DNA from: Chloroflexota bacterium
Lineage (GTDB): Bacteria; Chloroflexota; Limnocylindria; Limnocylindrales; CSP1-4
Length of the DNA: 64,000 nt
Direction of reading: 5' to 3'
Assembly (NCBI GenBank): GCA_021786265.1
Contig: JAJYNP010000194.1
Coordinates: forward strand, 8,496-72,495
This document shows, piece after piece, positions 41,475-49,678 of this stretch; positions within the stretch are counted from its first letter, which is position 1, and every line of letters starts with the position of its first letter. A program made the position numbers and the translations under genes. The notes under the pieces were generated by a model. The model was not told the origin of the DNA. It did no database searches and saw only the letters and a list, made by a program, of their open reading frames with translations.

Positions 41475-42416
41475 ATGGCCGGGCTACGCCTCGGGATCCT
41501 GCTGTGGGCGCAGGCGACGCCCTGGGCGCCGATGCTGGCGGCGGCCCGAAGAGTCGACGCCCTCGGCTATGACCACCTCTGGGCCTGGGACCATCTCTAC
41601 GCCATCTATGGCGATCCGTACCAGGACTACTTCGAGGGGCCGAGCGTCCTCGCCGCGTGGGCGGCATCCACCGAGCACGTCCGGCTCGGACTGATGGTCG
41701 GCGCCAACACCTTCCGCAACCCGGGGCTGTATGCCAAGCAGACCGCCACCCTCGATCACATCAGCGGTGGGCGCGCGATCGCCGGCATCGGAGCCGCCTG
41801 GTTCGAGCTCGAGCACGAGGCCCACGGGATCGAGTTCGGGAGCGGGTTCGGGCAGCGGCTCGACTGGCTCGACGAGTCGGTCGGGCTCGTCCGGCGGGTC
41901 CTCGACGGGGAGATCGTCACGCATCACGGCCCGCGCTATGACTTCGAGGAGGTCCGGCACCACCCCGCGCCGGTCCAGCGCCACCTGCCGATCCTCATCG
42001 GCGGCGAGGGCGAACGGAAGACCCTGCGGATCGTGGCGAAGTACGCGGACATGTGGAACGCCTCGTCCGGGAGCGTGGATCGGCTGCGCCACAAGGACCA
42101 GGTGCTGCGGCAGCACTGTGCCGACGTCGGCCGCGACGAGCGCGGGATCGAGCGGACGGTCTCCTGCAAGCTCGTGATCCGCGACGGCGAGGCCGAGGCG
42201 CGGCGCGTCTACGCGGCACAGCTGGAGCACAACCGCTGTCCCTACGCCGAGGACGAGGACGTCTGGCTCGGGACGCCGGAGCAGATCGCCGGCCGCCTGC
42301 GCGCGTTCCGCGAGATCGGCTTCTCGACGCTGATCCCGGAAATGCCCGCACCCTACGACGTGGAGACGATCGAGCGGCTCATCGGCGAGGTGAAGCCGAT
42401 GGTGGACGCAGGCTGA
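41475..42416 (+). CDS. LLM-class F420-dependent oxidoreductase
   Basis: A 313-residue luciferase-like TIM-barrel protein. RLGILLWAQATPWAPMLAAA, DALGYDHLWAWDHLYAIYG, LGLMVGANTFRNPGLYAKQT and LDHISGGRAIAGIGAAWFE are signatures of F420-using LLM enzymes. The second of these, with the WDH motif, lies near the deazaflavin site. LPILIGGEGERKTLRIVAKY also fits. The reaction is probably hydride transfer from F420H2 to an unknown small molecule. GGGGAGGG fits the ATG at 41475 better than the in-frame ATG at 41469. It forms a single-gene unit, convergent with the SirB1-like gene. Confidence 0.88.
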   Translation: MAGLRLGILLWAQATPWAPMLAAARRVDALGYDHLWAWDHLYAIYGDPYQDYFEGPSVLAAWAASTEHVRLGLMVGANTFRNPGLYAKQTATLDHISGGRAIAGIGAAWFELEHEAHGIEFGSGFGQRLDWLDESVGLVRRVLDGEIVTHHGPRYDFEEVRHHPAPVQRHLPILIGGEGERKTLRIVAKYADMWNASSGSVDRLRHKDQVLRQHCADVGRDERGIERTVSCKLVIRDGEAEARRVYAAQLEHNRCPYAEDEDVWLGTPEQIAGRLRAFREIGFSTLIPEMPAPYDVETIERLIGEVKPMVDAG

Positions 42417-42472
42417 CGAACCGGCTGGGACCGGCCGGGTTCGGCCGGGTTCGGCCGTTCCCTCGGGCTCGC

Positions 42473-43369
42473 CTAGTTCCGCCGCCCCCCGAAGATCGAG
42501 CGCGCGATCCGCACCTCGTCCCGATCGGGTGCCTCCGGAAGTTCCTCCAGGTAGCGGTCCAGGCCGCGCACCGCGTCGGTGAACCGGCCACAGCGCCCGT
42601 ACAGGAGTGCCCGATCGCGCCGCAACGCCGGGTCCACCGGGTCCAGGATCACGAGCAGCTCGAGCGTGGAGAGCGCGTGGGCCCATTCCCGGCGTGACAG
42701 GTAGATCCCGCGCAGGTTGCCCAGGATCCGGGCGATGATCTCGTGCCGGCTCGCCGGCTGGAGCATCGAGCGGCGGAACGCGACCGGCCGCCCCAGCGCC
42801 TCCTGCATCAGCCCCTCGCAGTCGTCGGCGGACAGCGCCCGGCCGCGGCCGTACGGGTCGATCAGCCGGCCGTCGGGCCCGCCCACGATGAAGTGACCCG
42901 GCAGCCCGATCCCGAAGAGCGGCAACCCCAGGCGCCAGCCAACCTCGAGCTCCAGCACGCCGAGGGCGATCGGGAGCCCGCGACGGAGCCGGATCACGTC
43001 GGCGAGGCAGGTGTGGCGTGGCTCCCACGCGTCCCGGGGCGCTCCGCTCAGCCCCAGCTCGTCGTACAGGACGTGGTGGAGGCCGTCGAGGATCGCGTCG
43101 ATTTCGACCGGCGCCCGGATCCCGGCGGCGCGGCGGGCCGCGTCGCGAAGCCTCGGCGGGAGCTCGCTGCGGACGCGCTCGGCCAGCATGTCGAGCTCGT
43201 CGTGCAGGGCCCGGGGGCTCGACTCCATGCCCGCCTCGGCCGCGATGCAGGCGCAGGCGGTGGCAAGGTCGATCAGCGGATCGGGCAGGACGACCAGCTC
43301 GGCGAAGCGGGCTCGCATGGCGGGTGGCTGCGGGGCTCGCCGGGGATCGCGCGGGGACGGCTCGGGCAT
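42473..43369 (-). CDS. SirB1-like transglutaminase-fold protein with TPR tail
   Basis: A 298-residue protein of the SirB1_N/COG2912 type. The N-terminal half has DELGLSGAPRDAWEPRHTCL-type sequence around the would-be active site and RRGLPIALGVLELEVGWRLG. GLPGHFIVGG and LIDPYGRGRALS then supply the His and Asp of the transglutaminase-like triad. The C-terminal third has TPR-like repeats (LGNLRGIYLSRREWAHALST, LDPVDPALRRDRALLYGRCG). Proteins of this group lie near translation or peptide-release genes elsewhere, but their role is unsettled. The ATG follows a TACCAT hexamer by seven bases, suggesting a leaderless message. Confidence 0.83.
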   Translation of the reverse strand: MPEPSPRDPRRAPQPPAMRARFAELVVLPDPLIDLATACACIAAEAGMESSPRALHDELDMLAERVRSELPPRLRDAARRAAGIRAPVEIDAILDGLHHVLYDELGLSGAPRDAWEPRHTCLADVIRLRRGLPIALGVLELEVGWRLGLPLFGIGLPGHFIVGGPDGRLIDPYGRGRALSADDCEGLMQEALGRPVAFRRSMLQPASRHEIIARILGNLRGIYLSRREWAHALSTLELLVILDPVDPALRRDRALLYGRCGRFTDAVRGLDRYLEELPEAPDRDEVRIARSIFGGRRN

Positions 43370-43376
43370 GCACGCG

Positions 43377-43382
43377 ATGGTA
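43377..43382 (-). promoter_or_regulatory. Putative -10 hexamer before the SirB1-like gene
   Basis: The minus strand reads TACCAT seven bases before the ATG at 43369, identical in sequence and spacing to the LmbE-type gene at 21794. Confidence 0.35.
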
Positions 43383-43454
43383 GGCGAGGTGACCGGCATC
43401 TGTCGCGTGCCGGGTGGCATCGCCGGCGCCCACCGCCTCTCGCCGGCTCGTCGT

Positions 43455-43463
43455 GCTAGCCTC
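43455..43463 (+). promoter_or_regulatory. Putative extended -10 promoter before the 43505 operon
   Basis: TGCTAGCCT fits the TGCTAGnnT motif seen elsewhere in the window, 41 bases before the ATG at 43505. No clear -35 is seen. Confidence 0.4.
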
Positions 43464-43504
43464 GCTGGCACTCCTGCCGGTACCCATCGAGGTTGCCCTC
43501 CCCC

Positions 43505-43921
43505 ATGCTGAGCCTGCGCGACGTTCCGGGACTGCCCGACCCCGACATCCGGCCACCCGTGGTCGCCGAGTCGGGCGATCCGTTCGCGGCGCTCCGGATC
43601 GTGCACCTGCTGGCGCAGGTTCCGCGCGGGCAGCCGGTGCGGGTCCGTGACATCGTCGACGCGCTCAACGCGCGATGGCTCGACTGGTCGTTCGACCGGA
43701 GGGTGGTCATCGACGCGATCGTGCAGCTGCAGGCGAACTGGATGACGGACTACCGAACGGTCGAGGGCATCCAGGTCGGATCGGATGCGCACGGCGAGAC
43801 CGTGACGATCGAGGACTCGAGCCGGGTGGATCCCTGGTTCGTCCTCCAGGCGCGGGCCCTCGCCGGGACGTGCGGGGACCGGTTGCGCGAGTTCGCCCGC
43901 GACGAGGGCGGGATCCCGTGA
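43505..43921 (+). CDS. Conserved-looking protein of unknown function
   Basis: A 138-residue soluble protein. I do not recognise the family. The central part (RIVHLLAQVPRGQPVRVRDI and LDWSFDRRVVIDAIVQLQAN) looks helical, possibly winged-helix-like. The last 40 residues contain DPWFVLQARALAGTC. It has no signal peptide or membrane segment. Its stop overlaps the GTG start of the class IV aminotransferase (GTGA), so the two are translationally coupled. That pairing is the only hint to its role. Confidence 0.7.
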   Translation: MLSLRDVPGLPDPDIRPPVVAESGDPFAALRIVHLLAQVPRGQPVRVRDIVDALNARWLDWSFDRRVVIDAIVQLQANWMTDYRTVEGIQVGSDAHGETVTIEDSSRVDPWFVLQARALAGTCGDRLREFARDEGGIP

Positions 43922-44877
43922 GCCCGGCAGGCGGCACGGACGGCGCGGGTGGCCCGGGCGGGTCGGACGGTGCGGGGCAACCAGAGACGCCCACCTACGG
44001 CACGGCTCATGCCTGGGCGAACGGCCGCCTGGTGCCGGCGGACGCTCCGCTGGTCTCCGTGTTGGACCGCGGCTTCCTGCTCGGCGACGCGGTCTTCGAG
44101 ACCATCCGCGTGTTCGGCGGCCGGATCCTGGAGCTGCCGCTCCACGCCGAGCGCCTGCTGGGGTCCGCCGCCGCGCTGGAGATCCCGCTTCCGGCTGATG
44201 TCGAGGCCACGCTGCGCACCGCGATCGGCGCGCTGCTCGCCACCGACGGGCTCTCCGCGCCAGGGATCGAGGTGTCCGTGCGCGTGACGGTCAGCCGCGG
44301 CCCGGCCGAGGGGCGCAGCCTCCTGCCGCCGGTCGACGTGCGCCCGACCATGGTCGTGCAGGCGTCACAGGTTCTCCCTCCGCCCGCCGAGTTACTGACG
44401 CGTGGCCTGCACCTGGCGATCTCGACAGTCCGCCGCGATCCGTCGAGCCCGCTCGCCGCCGTCAAGACCACCAGTCGCGCCGAGTTCGTGTACGCGCGGC
44501 TCGAGGCGCGCCGCAAAGGAGCCGACGACGCCCTGTTCCTCACCACCGACGGCCACCTGGCCGAGGCCACCTCGGCGAGCCTCTTTCTCGTGCGGCGAGG
44601 CGAACTCGCGACACCCGCGCTTGCGTGCGGCATCCTCGCGGGCACCACGCGCCAGTGGCTGCTCCGGTGGGCCGCGGAGGTGGGGCTGGACGCGCGCGAA
44701 GGATGGCTCGCGCGGGAGGATCTCTTCGAGGCGGACGAGGCGTTCCTGGCCAGCTCCGTGGCCGGCGTGCTGCCGGTGACTCGCGTCGACGGACGGCCGA
44801 TCGGCGACGGTCGCCCCGGGCGGTGGACGCTCCGGGCGCGCTCGGACCGGGAGGCGTTCGTTCGCGACGAGGCGTAG
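43918..44877 (+). CDS. Class IV PLP aminotransferase (PabC/branched-chain type)
   Basis: A 319-residue fold-type IV PLP enzyme. AWANGRLVPADAPLVSVLDR, GFLLGDAVFETIRVFGGRIL and LHAERLLGSAAALEIPL are the family's opening. The Schiff-base Lys183 is in AVKTTSRAEFVYARL. GHLAEATSASLFLV contains the cofactor-binding Glu region. LASSVAGVLPVTRVDGRPIG closes the active site. Candidates are aminodeoxychorismate lyase (folate), D-alanine or branched-chain aminotransferase; the sequence alone does not decide. A Gly-rich 25-residue N-terminus precedes the fold. It is coupled to the unknown gene at 43505 and ends 90 bases before a hydrolase gene. Confidence 0.87.
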   Translation: MSPAGGTDGAGGPGGSDGAGQPETPTYGTAHAWANGRLVPADAPLVSVLDRGFLLGDAVFETIRVFGGRILELPLHAERLLGSAAALEIPLPADVEATLRTAIGALLATDGLSAPGIEVSVRVTVSRGPAEGRSLLPPVDVRPTMVVQASQVLPPPAELLTRGLHLAISTVRRDPSSPLAAVKTTSRAEFVYARLEARRKGADDALFLTTDGHLAEATSASLFLVRRGELATPALACGILAGTTRQWLLRWAAEVGLDAREGWLAREDLFEADEAFLASSVAGVLPVTRVDGRPIGDGRPGRWTLRARSDREAFVRDEA

Positions 44878-44967
44878 CGCGCGGGTCCGCGCGTCCAGCT
44901 CTTGCCGCGCCCACGACCAGAGCCCGCGCCACGGGCCCTGTCCGCCGACCCGTGGCATGCTGCGGGC

Positions 44968-45768
44968 ATGTGCCACGACGCAGATGCTCGTCCCCCGGAA
45001 CTCCCCGCCGATCTGCGCCCCACGCCCATGGCCGGCGGCGCCCTCGAGACCCACGACCTGGTGCTGACCGCGTCCGACGGGAACCGCCTGAGAGCCTTCG
45101 AGGCACGGGCGCCGCATCCCTCGGGTGGCGGAGTGGTGATCTTCCCCGACTGGCGTGGCCTCGGACACTTCTACGAGGAGCTCGCGATGCGGTTCGCGGA
45201 GGCCGGCCACGACGCCATCGCCTTCGACTACTTCGGCCGCACCGCCGGCACCGAGCCGCATCCCGTCGACTTCGACCAGATGCCGCACATCGCGAAGTCG
45301 ACGCCCGAGGGCGTGGCGACGGACGCGGCCGCGGCCGCCGGCCGTCTGCGCGGCACCGGCCGGGTGCGGGCGCTCGCCGTCCTCGGGTTCTGTTTCGGGG
45401 GGCGCAACGCGCTGCTCCAGGCGCTCCCCGATTCCACCGTCCAGCCCGCGGCCGTCGTCTCGTTCTACGGACAGCTCGGCCCCGACCGGTCGGGGCACGG
45501 TGGCCCGCTCTCCGTCGTGGGCCGCTTCGCCCGCCCGGTCCTCGGGCACTACGGGGGCGCCGACGAGGGGATCCCGGTCGGCCAGGTCGAGGAGCTCGAC
45601 CGCGTCCTGTCGACCGCAGGCGTACCGCACGAGATCCACGTCTACCCGCGCGCCACCCATTCGTTCTTCGATCGGCGCCGGGAGGAGTTCTCCGCCGAGG
45701 CCGACGAGGCGTGGCGGCGGACGCTGGCGTTCCTCGGACGCACGCTCGCCCCGTCCCCGGCCGACTGA
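44968..45768 (+). CDS. Dienelactone-hydrolase-family alpha/beta hydrolase
   Basis: A 266-residue alpha/beta hydrolase. The nucleophile elbow is LGFCFGGRNALLQ with Cys142 in place of Ser, the hallmark of dienelactone hydrolases. The acid is in GGADEGIPVGQVEEL and the His in ATHSFFDRR, completing Cys-Asp-His. GGGVVIFPDWRGLGHFYEEL is the early oxyanion-hole strand. It may hydrolyse dienelactones or other small esters in aromatic-compound breakdown, but no ortho-cleavage genes are adjacent. It is likely co-transcribed with the next two genes, 30 bases on. Confidence 0.87.
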   Translation: MCHDADARPPELPADLRPTPMAGGALETHDLVLTASDGNRLRAFEARAPHPSGGGVVIFPDWRGLGHFYEELAMRFAEAGHDAIAFDYFGRTAGTEPHPVDFDQMPHIAKSTPEGVATDAAAAAGRLRGTGRVRALAVLGFCFGGRNALLQALPDSTVQPAAVVSFYGQLGPDRSGHGGPLSVVGRFARPVLGHYGGADEGIPVGQVEELDRVLSTAGVPHEIHVYPRATHSFFDRRREEFSAEADEAWRRTLAFLGRTLAPSPAD

Positions 45769-45798
45769 CCGGCGCAGGTGACGGAGGTCGATGGGCCC

Positions 45799-46125
45799 AT
45801 GGACCGTGCCGCCGCGATCGCCGAGACCGCGCGGCTGGTCGCCCAGGGCGACCGCCTGCAGATGGCACCGAGCCTGGGAGGGCTGCGGTTGTGGTTGCAG
45901 CTCTCCGACGATCTCCTGGGCGCCATCTGGGGCACCATGGATCGGTATCACCTGTCCTGGCTGATGGTCGGTCGCCCGACGGCGCCCCGTGGCCGCGCCA
46001 TGACGCCCGACGAGGAGGCGGCGTACGTGCGCGACGTCGCCAGGCAGAAGACGGCGGTGCTGCGGATGAGCCAGCGTGCCCTGGAGGAGCAGGGCGCCCC
46101 CTTCGTGGGGGAGACGGGGCGGTGA
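45799..46125 (+). CDS. Small soluble protein, unknown function
   Basis: A 108-residue protein with mostly helical character (AAAIAETARLVAQGDRLQMA, MTPDEEAAYVRDVARQKTAV) and a Trp-rich centre (LRLWLQLSDDLLGAIWGTMD). No family is recognised. A GTG at 45778 is an alternative start; the ATG at 45799 has GGAGG 12 bases before it. Its TGA overlaps the GTG of the DUF885 gene (GTGA), so they are probably made together. Confidence 0.6.
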   Translation: MDRAAAIAETARLVAQGDRLQMAPSLGGLRLWLQLSDDLLGAIWGTMDRYHLSWLMVGRPTAPRGRAMTPDEEAAYVRDVARQKTAVLRMSQRALEEQGAPFVGETGR

Positions 46126-47411
46126 CGGCACCCGATCGCCCGGGCGAGTCCGTCACCGCGGTCGGCGGCGAGCGGCTGGTGCCCGAGCCGGATCCGATCG
46201 CCCGCGACTACCTGCTCCTGGCGCTTCGACTCGACCAGCACGTCTCCGGGCTCGTCGACGGGTACTACGGGCCGCGCGACCTCAAGGCCCGTGTCGACAT
46301 GGAGAACCTCCGTCCTCCCGGGCGCCTGGCCGAGGACGCCGCGACGCTCCGGGAGCGGGTGGCGGCGGAGATCGCCGAGCCGGATCGGCGCCGCTGGCTC
46401 GACCGGCAGCTCGTGGCGCTCGAGACGCTGGCGGCGCGCCGGGCCGGCCCCGTGCTCCCGTACGCCGAGGAGGTGACGCGCTGCTTCGACGCTCCGCCGT
46501 CGTACCTCCCGCCAGCGACGTACCCGGAGGTGCGCCGCGAGCTGGAGCGCCTGCTGCCCGGGCCGGGGCCGCTGGTCGACCGGCTGGAGGCGTGGGACGC
46601 TCGTTTCGTGGTCCCGCCGGATCGCATCCAGGCTGTGGTCGACGCGCTGCTGCCGGGGATCCGCGAGGCGTCGATGGCGCGCTTTCCGGCTCCCGCCGGC
46701 GAGTCGATGCGGGTGGGCCTGGTCTCCGGTCAGCCGTGGAGCGGCTACAACTGGTACGACGGCGGGCTGCGCTCGCGGGTCGACCTGAACACCGACCTCC
46801 CGATCCGCGCTCCGGCCCTCCTCGACACGTTGAGCCACGAGACCTTCCCGGGCCACCACCTCGAGCACGCCTGGAAGGAGCAGCGCCTGGTGGTGGAGCT
46901 CCGCAGGGTGGAGGCCACGATCCTGCTGATCGACACGCCCGAGTGCTACGTCAGCGAGGGCCTGGCCGAGCTGGGGCGGCGGTTCACGCTCGACCCGGAC
47001 GCCCGCGCCAGGCTGCTGCGGACGGCCTGCCGGGTGGCGGGCCTGCCGGTGACCGACGACGACGTGGTTCGGCAGCTCGCGATCTCGGCGAGCCTGCACC
47101 GGCTGCGCGGGTCGGACGGCGACGCGGCCCTGATGCTCCACGCCGCCGGCCGGCCGCGGGCCGATGTCCTCGCCTTCCTCTGCGACGAGGCGCTCATGTC
47201 GCCGGCACGCGCCGAGAAGCGGCTCGAGTTCGTCGAGCACCCGCTGTGGCGCACGTACGTCTTCAGCTACGCGGGCGGCGAGGCGCTCCTGGGCCGGTGG
47301 TGCGACGCGGCCGGGTCGGAGGAGGGGGCTCGTGCGCGGTTCCTGCGGCTGCTCACCGAGCAGCTCACGCCGTCCGGTCTCGAGGAGGACCTGCGGCCGA
47401 GATCCGGGTGA
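46122..47411 (+). CDS. Short DUF885-family metallopeptidase-like protein
   Basis: A 429-residue protein related to the DUF885 protein at 3917-5608 but about 130 residues shorter. The metal motif HETFPGHHLEHAWKEQ starts at His239 (HExxPGHH). ECYVSEGLAELGRRF supplies the downstream Glu region. YFGP-type N-terminal sequence (LVDGYYGPRDLKARVDMENL) and WSGYNWYDGGLRSRVDLNTD mark a distinct subgroup. It should be a cytoplasmic zinc-dependent hydrolase; its substrate is unknown. The GTG start overlaps the small gene upstream by four bases. Confidence 0.82.
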   Translation: MTAPDRPGESVTAVGGERLVPEPDPIARDYLLLALRLDQHVSGLVDGYYGPRDLKARVDMENLRPPGRLAEDAATLRERVAAEIAEPDRRRWLDRQLVALETLAARRAGPVLPYAEEVTRCFDAPPSYLPPATYPEVRRELERLLPGPGPLVDRLEAWDARFVVPPDRIQAVVDALLPGIREASMARFPAPAGESMRVGLVSGQPWSGYNWYDGGLRSRVDLNTDLPIRAPALLDTLSHETFPGHHLEHAWKEQRLVVELRRVEATILLIDTPECYVSEGLAELGRRFTLDPDARARLLRTACRVAGLPVTDDDVVRQLAISASLHRLRGSDGDAALMLHAAGRPRADVLAFLCDEALMSPARAEKRLEFVEHPLWRTYVFSYAGGEALLGRWCDAAGSEEGARARFLRLLTEQLTPSGLEEDLRPRSG

Positions 47412-47447
47412 GGCGCCAGGGCGCCCGCCGGCCAGGGCCGCGCACGG

Positions 47448-47453
47448 TACACT
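47448..47453 (+). promoter_or_regulatory. Putative -10 hexamer placing the 47461 start at +1
   Basis: TACACT ends seven bases before the ATG at 47461, with no ribosome-binding sequence. It fits the leaderless pattern. Confidence 0.4.
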
Positions 47454-47460
47454 TCGCCGC

Positions 47461-47949
47461 ATGCAGTCCCCGACGCGGGAGCCCGCGGCCACTCCCCTCG
47501 CGCCCATGCCCGAGGCGGGGGCACGTCTTCGCACCGACCGGAACCGGCTCGCGGCCGACGCCCTGCGGGCCGCGATCTCCCGGGACCCGAGCCTCGGGAC
47601 GCGGTACGGCGCGCTCCAGCTGAGCACCTTCCTCCGCGACTGCGAGCGCCACGTCCAGCAGCTCGCGTTCGCGCTCGAGCAGGGACGCGCCACGCCGGTG
47701 ACCGAGTACGTACGGACGATCATCCCCGTGTTCCGCCGCCGCCGGGTCCCCCTCGAGGACCTGGCGACCATGCTGCTGGGCACGCTGGACGCCGCCCGGT
47801 CCGACCTCCCGCCGGCGGAGGGCGACGCGGCGGACCTCGTGATCGAGGCCGGCCTCGCGCGCCTCGAACGGCCCCGGCACCTGCCGGGCGACCGGCCACG
47901 CAACCCGATCCTCCAGTTCCTCTGGAAGGGCGCGGGGATCCTGGACTAG
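47461..47949 (+). CDS. Soluble protein, unknown function
   Basis: A 162-residue protein, basic and helix-rich (NRLAADALRAAISRDPSLGT, LSTFLRDCERHVQQLAFALE). It contains RTIIPVFRRRRVPLEDLATM, a pattern like antitoxin-side or globin-like sensor helices, but no match is clear. A C-terminal NPILQFLWKGAGILD is hydrophobic. It is followed nine bases on by the DUF433-like gene, so they probably form a two-gene unit. Confidence 0.65.
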   Translation: MQSPTREPAATPLAPMPEAGARLRTDRNRLAADALRAAISRDPSLGTRYGALQLSTFLRDCERHVQQLAFALEQGRATPVTEYVRTIIPVFRRRRVPLEDLATMLLGTLDAARSDLPPAEGDAADLVIEAGLARLERPRHLPGDRPRNPILQFLWKGAGILD

Positions 47950-47958
47950 GGGACGGCG

Positions 47959-48291
47959 ATGACGATCAAGTGGGTACAGACCGATCCGCTCATCATGAAC
48001 GGCGAACCGTTCTGCTACGCCACCCGGCTCACCGTCCGGAACATCCTCGAGATGCGCGCGCACGGCCTGACGCCGGACCGCATGATCGCCGAGCACCCCG
48101 AGCTCCGGAGGGTCGGCGTGGCCGAAGCGTTCCGCTTCGCATCGGCCCACCGTGACCGGTACGCCGAGTTCTTCGAGCCGGATGGCTCGCTGTGCGGCCC
48201 GGGGTACGCGCCGGAAGATGCGGCGCAGTTCCCGGAGCACCTCCGAGAGCTGGCGGGGATCGTCACGAACCGGGTACAGCAGGCCGGCTGA
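47959..48291 (+). CDS. DUF433-like protein
   Basis: A 110-residue protein. Its N-terminal two thirds (DPLIMNGEPFCYATRLTVRN ... ILEMRAHGLTPDRMIAEHPE, then VGVAEAFRFASAHRDRY) follow the DUF433 pattern of a short strand followed by a helix-turn-helix. DUF433 proteins are often antitoxins or regulators beside PIN-domain toxins. Here no PIN gene follows, and the partner upstream is an unrecognised 162-residue protein. In DUF433 the 'G.P.i.GtRi.v' motif is typical; here it reads NGEPFCYATRLTV, a divergent form. Confidence 0.7.
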   Translation: MTIKWVQTDPLIMNGEPFCYATRLTVRNILEMRAHGLTPDRMIAEHPELRRVGVAEAFRFASAHRDRYAEFFEPDGSLCGPGYAPEDAAQFPEHLRELAGIVTNRVQQAG

Positions 48292-48380
48292 TCGGCATCC
48301 GGCCGCCGCTGGGACTCGCCCGGCCGGGCACAGCCCCGCCCCTGCTATCTGACCAGATCACTCGGAATTGAGCCGTTCGG

Positions 48381-48389
48381 TGCTAGGAT
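48381..48389 (+). promoter_or_regulatory. Putative extended -10 promoter before the MIP18-type gene
   Basis: TGCTAGGAT fits the recurring TGCTAGnnT motif, about 67 bases upstream of the ATG at 48456. No good -35 is seen. Confidence 0.4.
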
Positions 48390-48455
48390 GAGGGCCGACC
48401 CGCGCACGGCCGCGTCCCCCGCGCCGCATGCGCTCATCGAGGACCCGACCCGATC

Positions 48456-48896
48456 ATGACCGACACCGCCCCCGACACGTCGCCCGACGTCGCCCCCGCC
48501 CAGCAGCCCGCCTATCCGGGACCGTCGGTGATCGCTCCGGCCCCGGCCGCGTCGGCCCCGGCCGCCTCAGCTCCCACCGCCCCGGCCCCCACTCCCGTTC
48601 CGCCCGCCTTCGACGCCGAGCGGCGCGCCACCGAGCTCGCCATCCTCGACTCTCTCCGGACCGTGGTGGACCCCGAGATCGGGATGAACGTGGTGGAGCT
48701 CGCGCTGATCAAGCAGATCGTCCTCGGACCTGACCAGACCGAGGTGAAGATGATCCTCACCACGCCGTTCTGCCCGTACGCGGGCTCGATGATCCAGCAG
48801 GTCAAGGAGGCGACCGAGGAGGTCGTGGGGCACGACGTGAAGATCACCCTGCTGGCCGAGCGCTGGGATCCGCGCGATGCGGGCCTGGTGTGGTGA
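48456..48896 (+). CDS. MIP18/SufT-family iron-sulfur assembly protein
   Basis: A 146-residue protein. The first 50 residues are Pro/Ala-rich and probably disordered. The DUF59/MIP18 domain follows, with ILDSLRTVVDPEIGMNVVEL, LIKQIVL and the signature TTPFCPYAGSMIQQV holding Cys106. Such proteins help insert or transfer Fe-S clusters to targets. A normal DUF59 protein is about 100 residues, so the N-terminal extension is unusual. The next gene, a cobalamin adenosyltransferase, overlaps its end by about 20 bases, suggesting co-expression. Confidence 0.87.
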   Translation: MTDTAPDTSPDVAPAQQPAYPGPSVIAPAPAASAPAASAPTAPAPTPVPPAFDAERRATELAILDSLRTVVDPEIGMNVVELALIKQIVLGPDQTEVKMILTTPFCPYAGSMIQQVKEATEEVVGHDVKITLLAERWDPRDAGLVW

Positions 48897-49671
48897 CCTG
48901 GACGGCCACGACCAGGCGACCGACGACGACCGGCCAGCGGCCGTGACCGGCAGGAGACCCGGCATCCGCGACAGCGCCGTGGCCACCGGACGCGGCGATG
49001 ACGGCACGACGGGGCTCCTGTTCGGGGGTGAGCGGGTCGCCAAGGACGACATCCGGACGGAGGCGTACGGCACGGTCGATGAGGCCGTCGCCGCGCTGGG
49101 GCTCGCACGGGCCGAGCTCGCGATGAAGCACCAGTACGGTGTCCTCACGCCCACGCTCGCCGGCATCGGCGACCTCATCCTGCGGTTCCAGCGCGAGCTG
49201 TTCGTGGTCGGGGCGGAACTCGCCACGAATCCCGAGGCGAAGGATCGCCTGCAGGACGGCGTCACCCGCGTGACCGAGCCGATGGTCCAGGGCGTCGAGG
49301 CGGCACTCGCCGATCTCGAGGCCCACGTCTCCATGCCGTCGGAGTTCGTGGTCCCCGGGGAGAGCCGCGTGTCCGCGTCGATCGAGCTTGCCCGCACCAT
49401 CGTCCGGCGGGCGGAGCGGCGCGTCGTCGGGCTCGATCGCCAGGGGCTCGCCGGCAAGTGGACCGTGCCGTACCTGAACCGGCTCGCCGACTTCCTGTGG
49501 GTCCTCGCCCGCGCCGCCGAGGCCGCCGAATCTCGGGAGCCTCGCCCGGCCCGGGCCGCTCCGCGCGCGCGCCGTCCCCGGGCCGGCGGTGCGGCATCGG
49601 GGCCCGCGACCGCGTCCCCCGCGCCCGCGTCCCCCGCGCCCGAGCCACGGAACCCGACGGGCGCCGCCTGA
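48877..49671 (+). CDS. PduO-type cob(I)alamin adenosyltransferase
   Basis: A protein of up to 264 residues. The catalytic N-terminal motif TGRGDDGTTGLLFGGERVAK (ATP-binding) is typical of PduO-type corrinoid adenosyltransferases. FQRELFVVGAELATNPEAK and the C-terminal RTIVRRAERRVVGL with YLNRLADFLWVLARAAE complete the helical trimer core. It transfers the adenosyl group from ATP to cob(I)alamin to make coenzyme B12. The Ala/Pro tail after residue 215 is extra. The start is uncertain: ATG 48877, GTG 48943 and GTG 48979 are all in frame. The first overlaps the upstream stop. Confidence 0.88.
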   Translation: MRAWCGDLDGHDQATDDDRPAAVTGRRPGIRDSAVATGRGDDGTTGLLFGGERVAKDDIRTEAYGTVDEAVAALGLARAELAMKHQYGVLTPTLAGIGDLILRFQRELFVVGAELATNPEAKDRLQDGVTRVTEPMVQGVEAALADLEAHVSMPSEFVVPGESRVSASIELARTIVRRAERRVVGLDRQGLAGKWTVPYLNRLADFLWVLARAAEAAESREPRPARAAPRARRPRAGGAASGPATASPAPASPAPEPRNPTGAA

Positions 49672-49678
49672 CCCGCGC

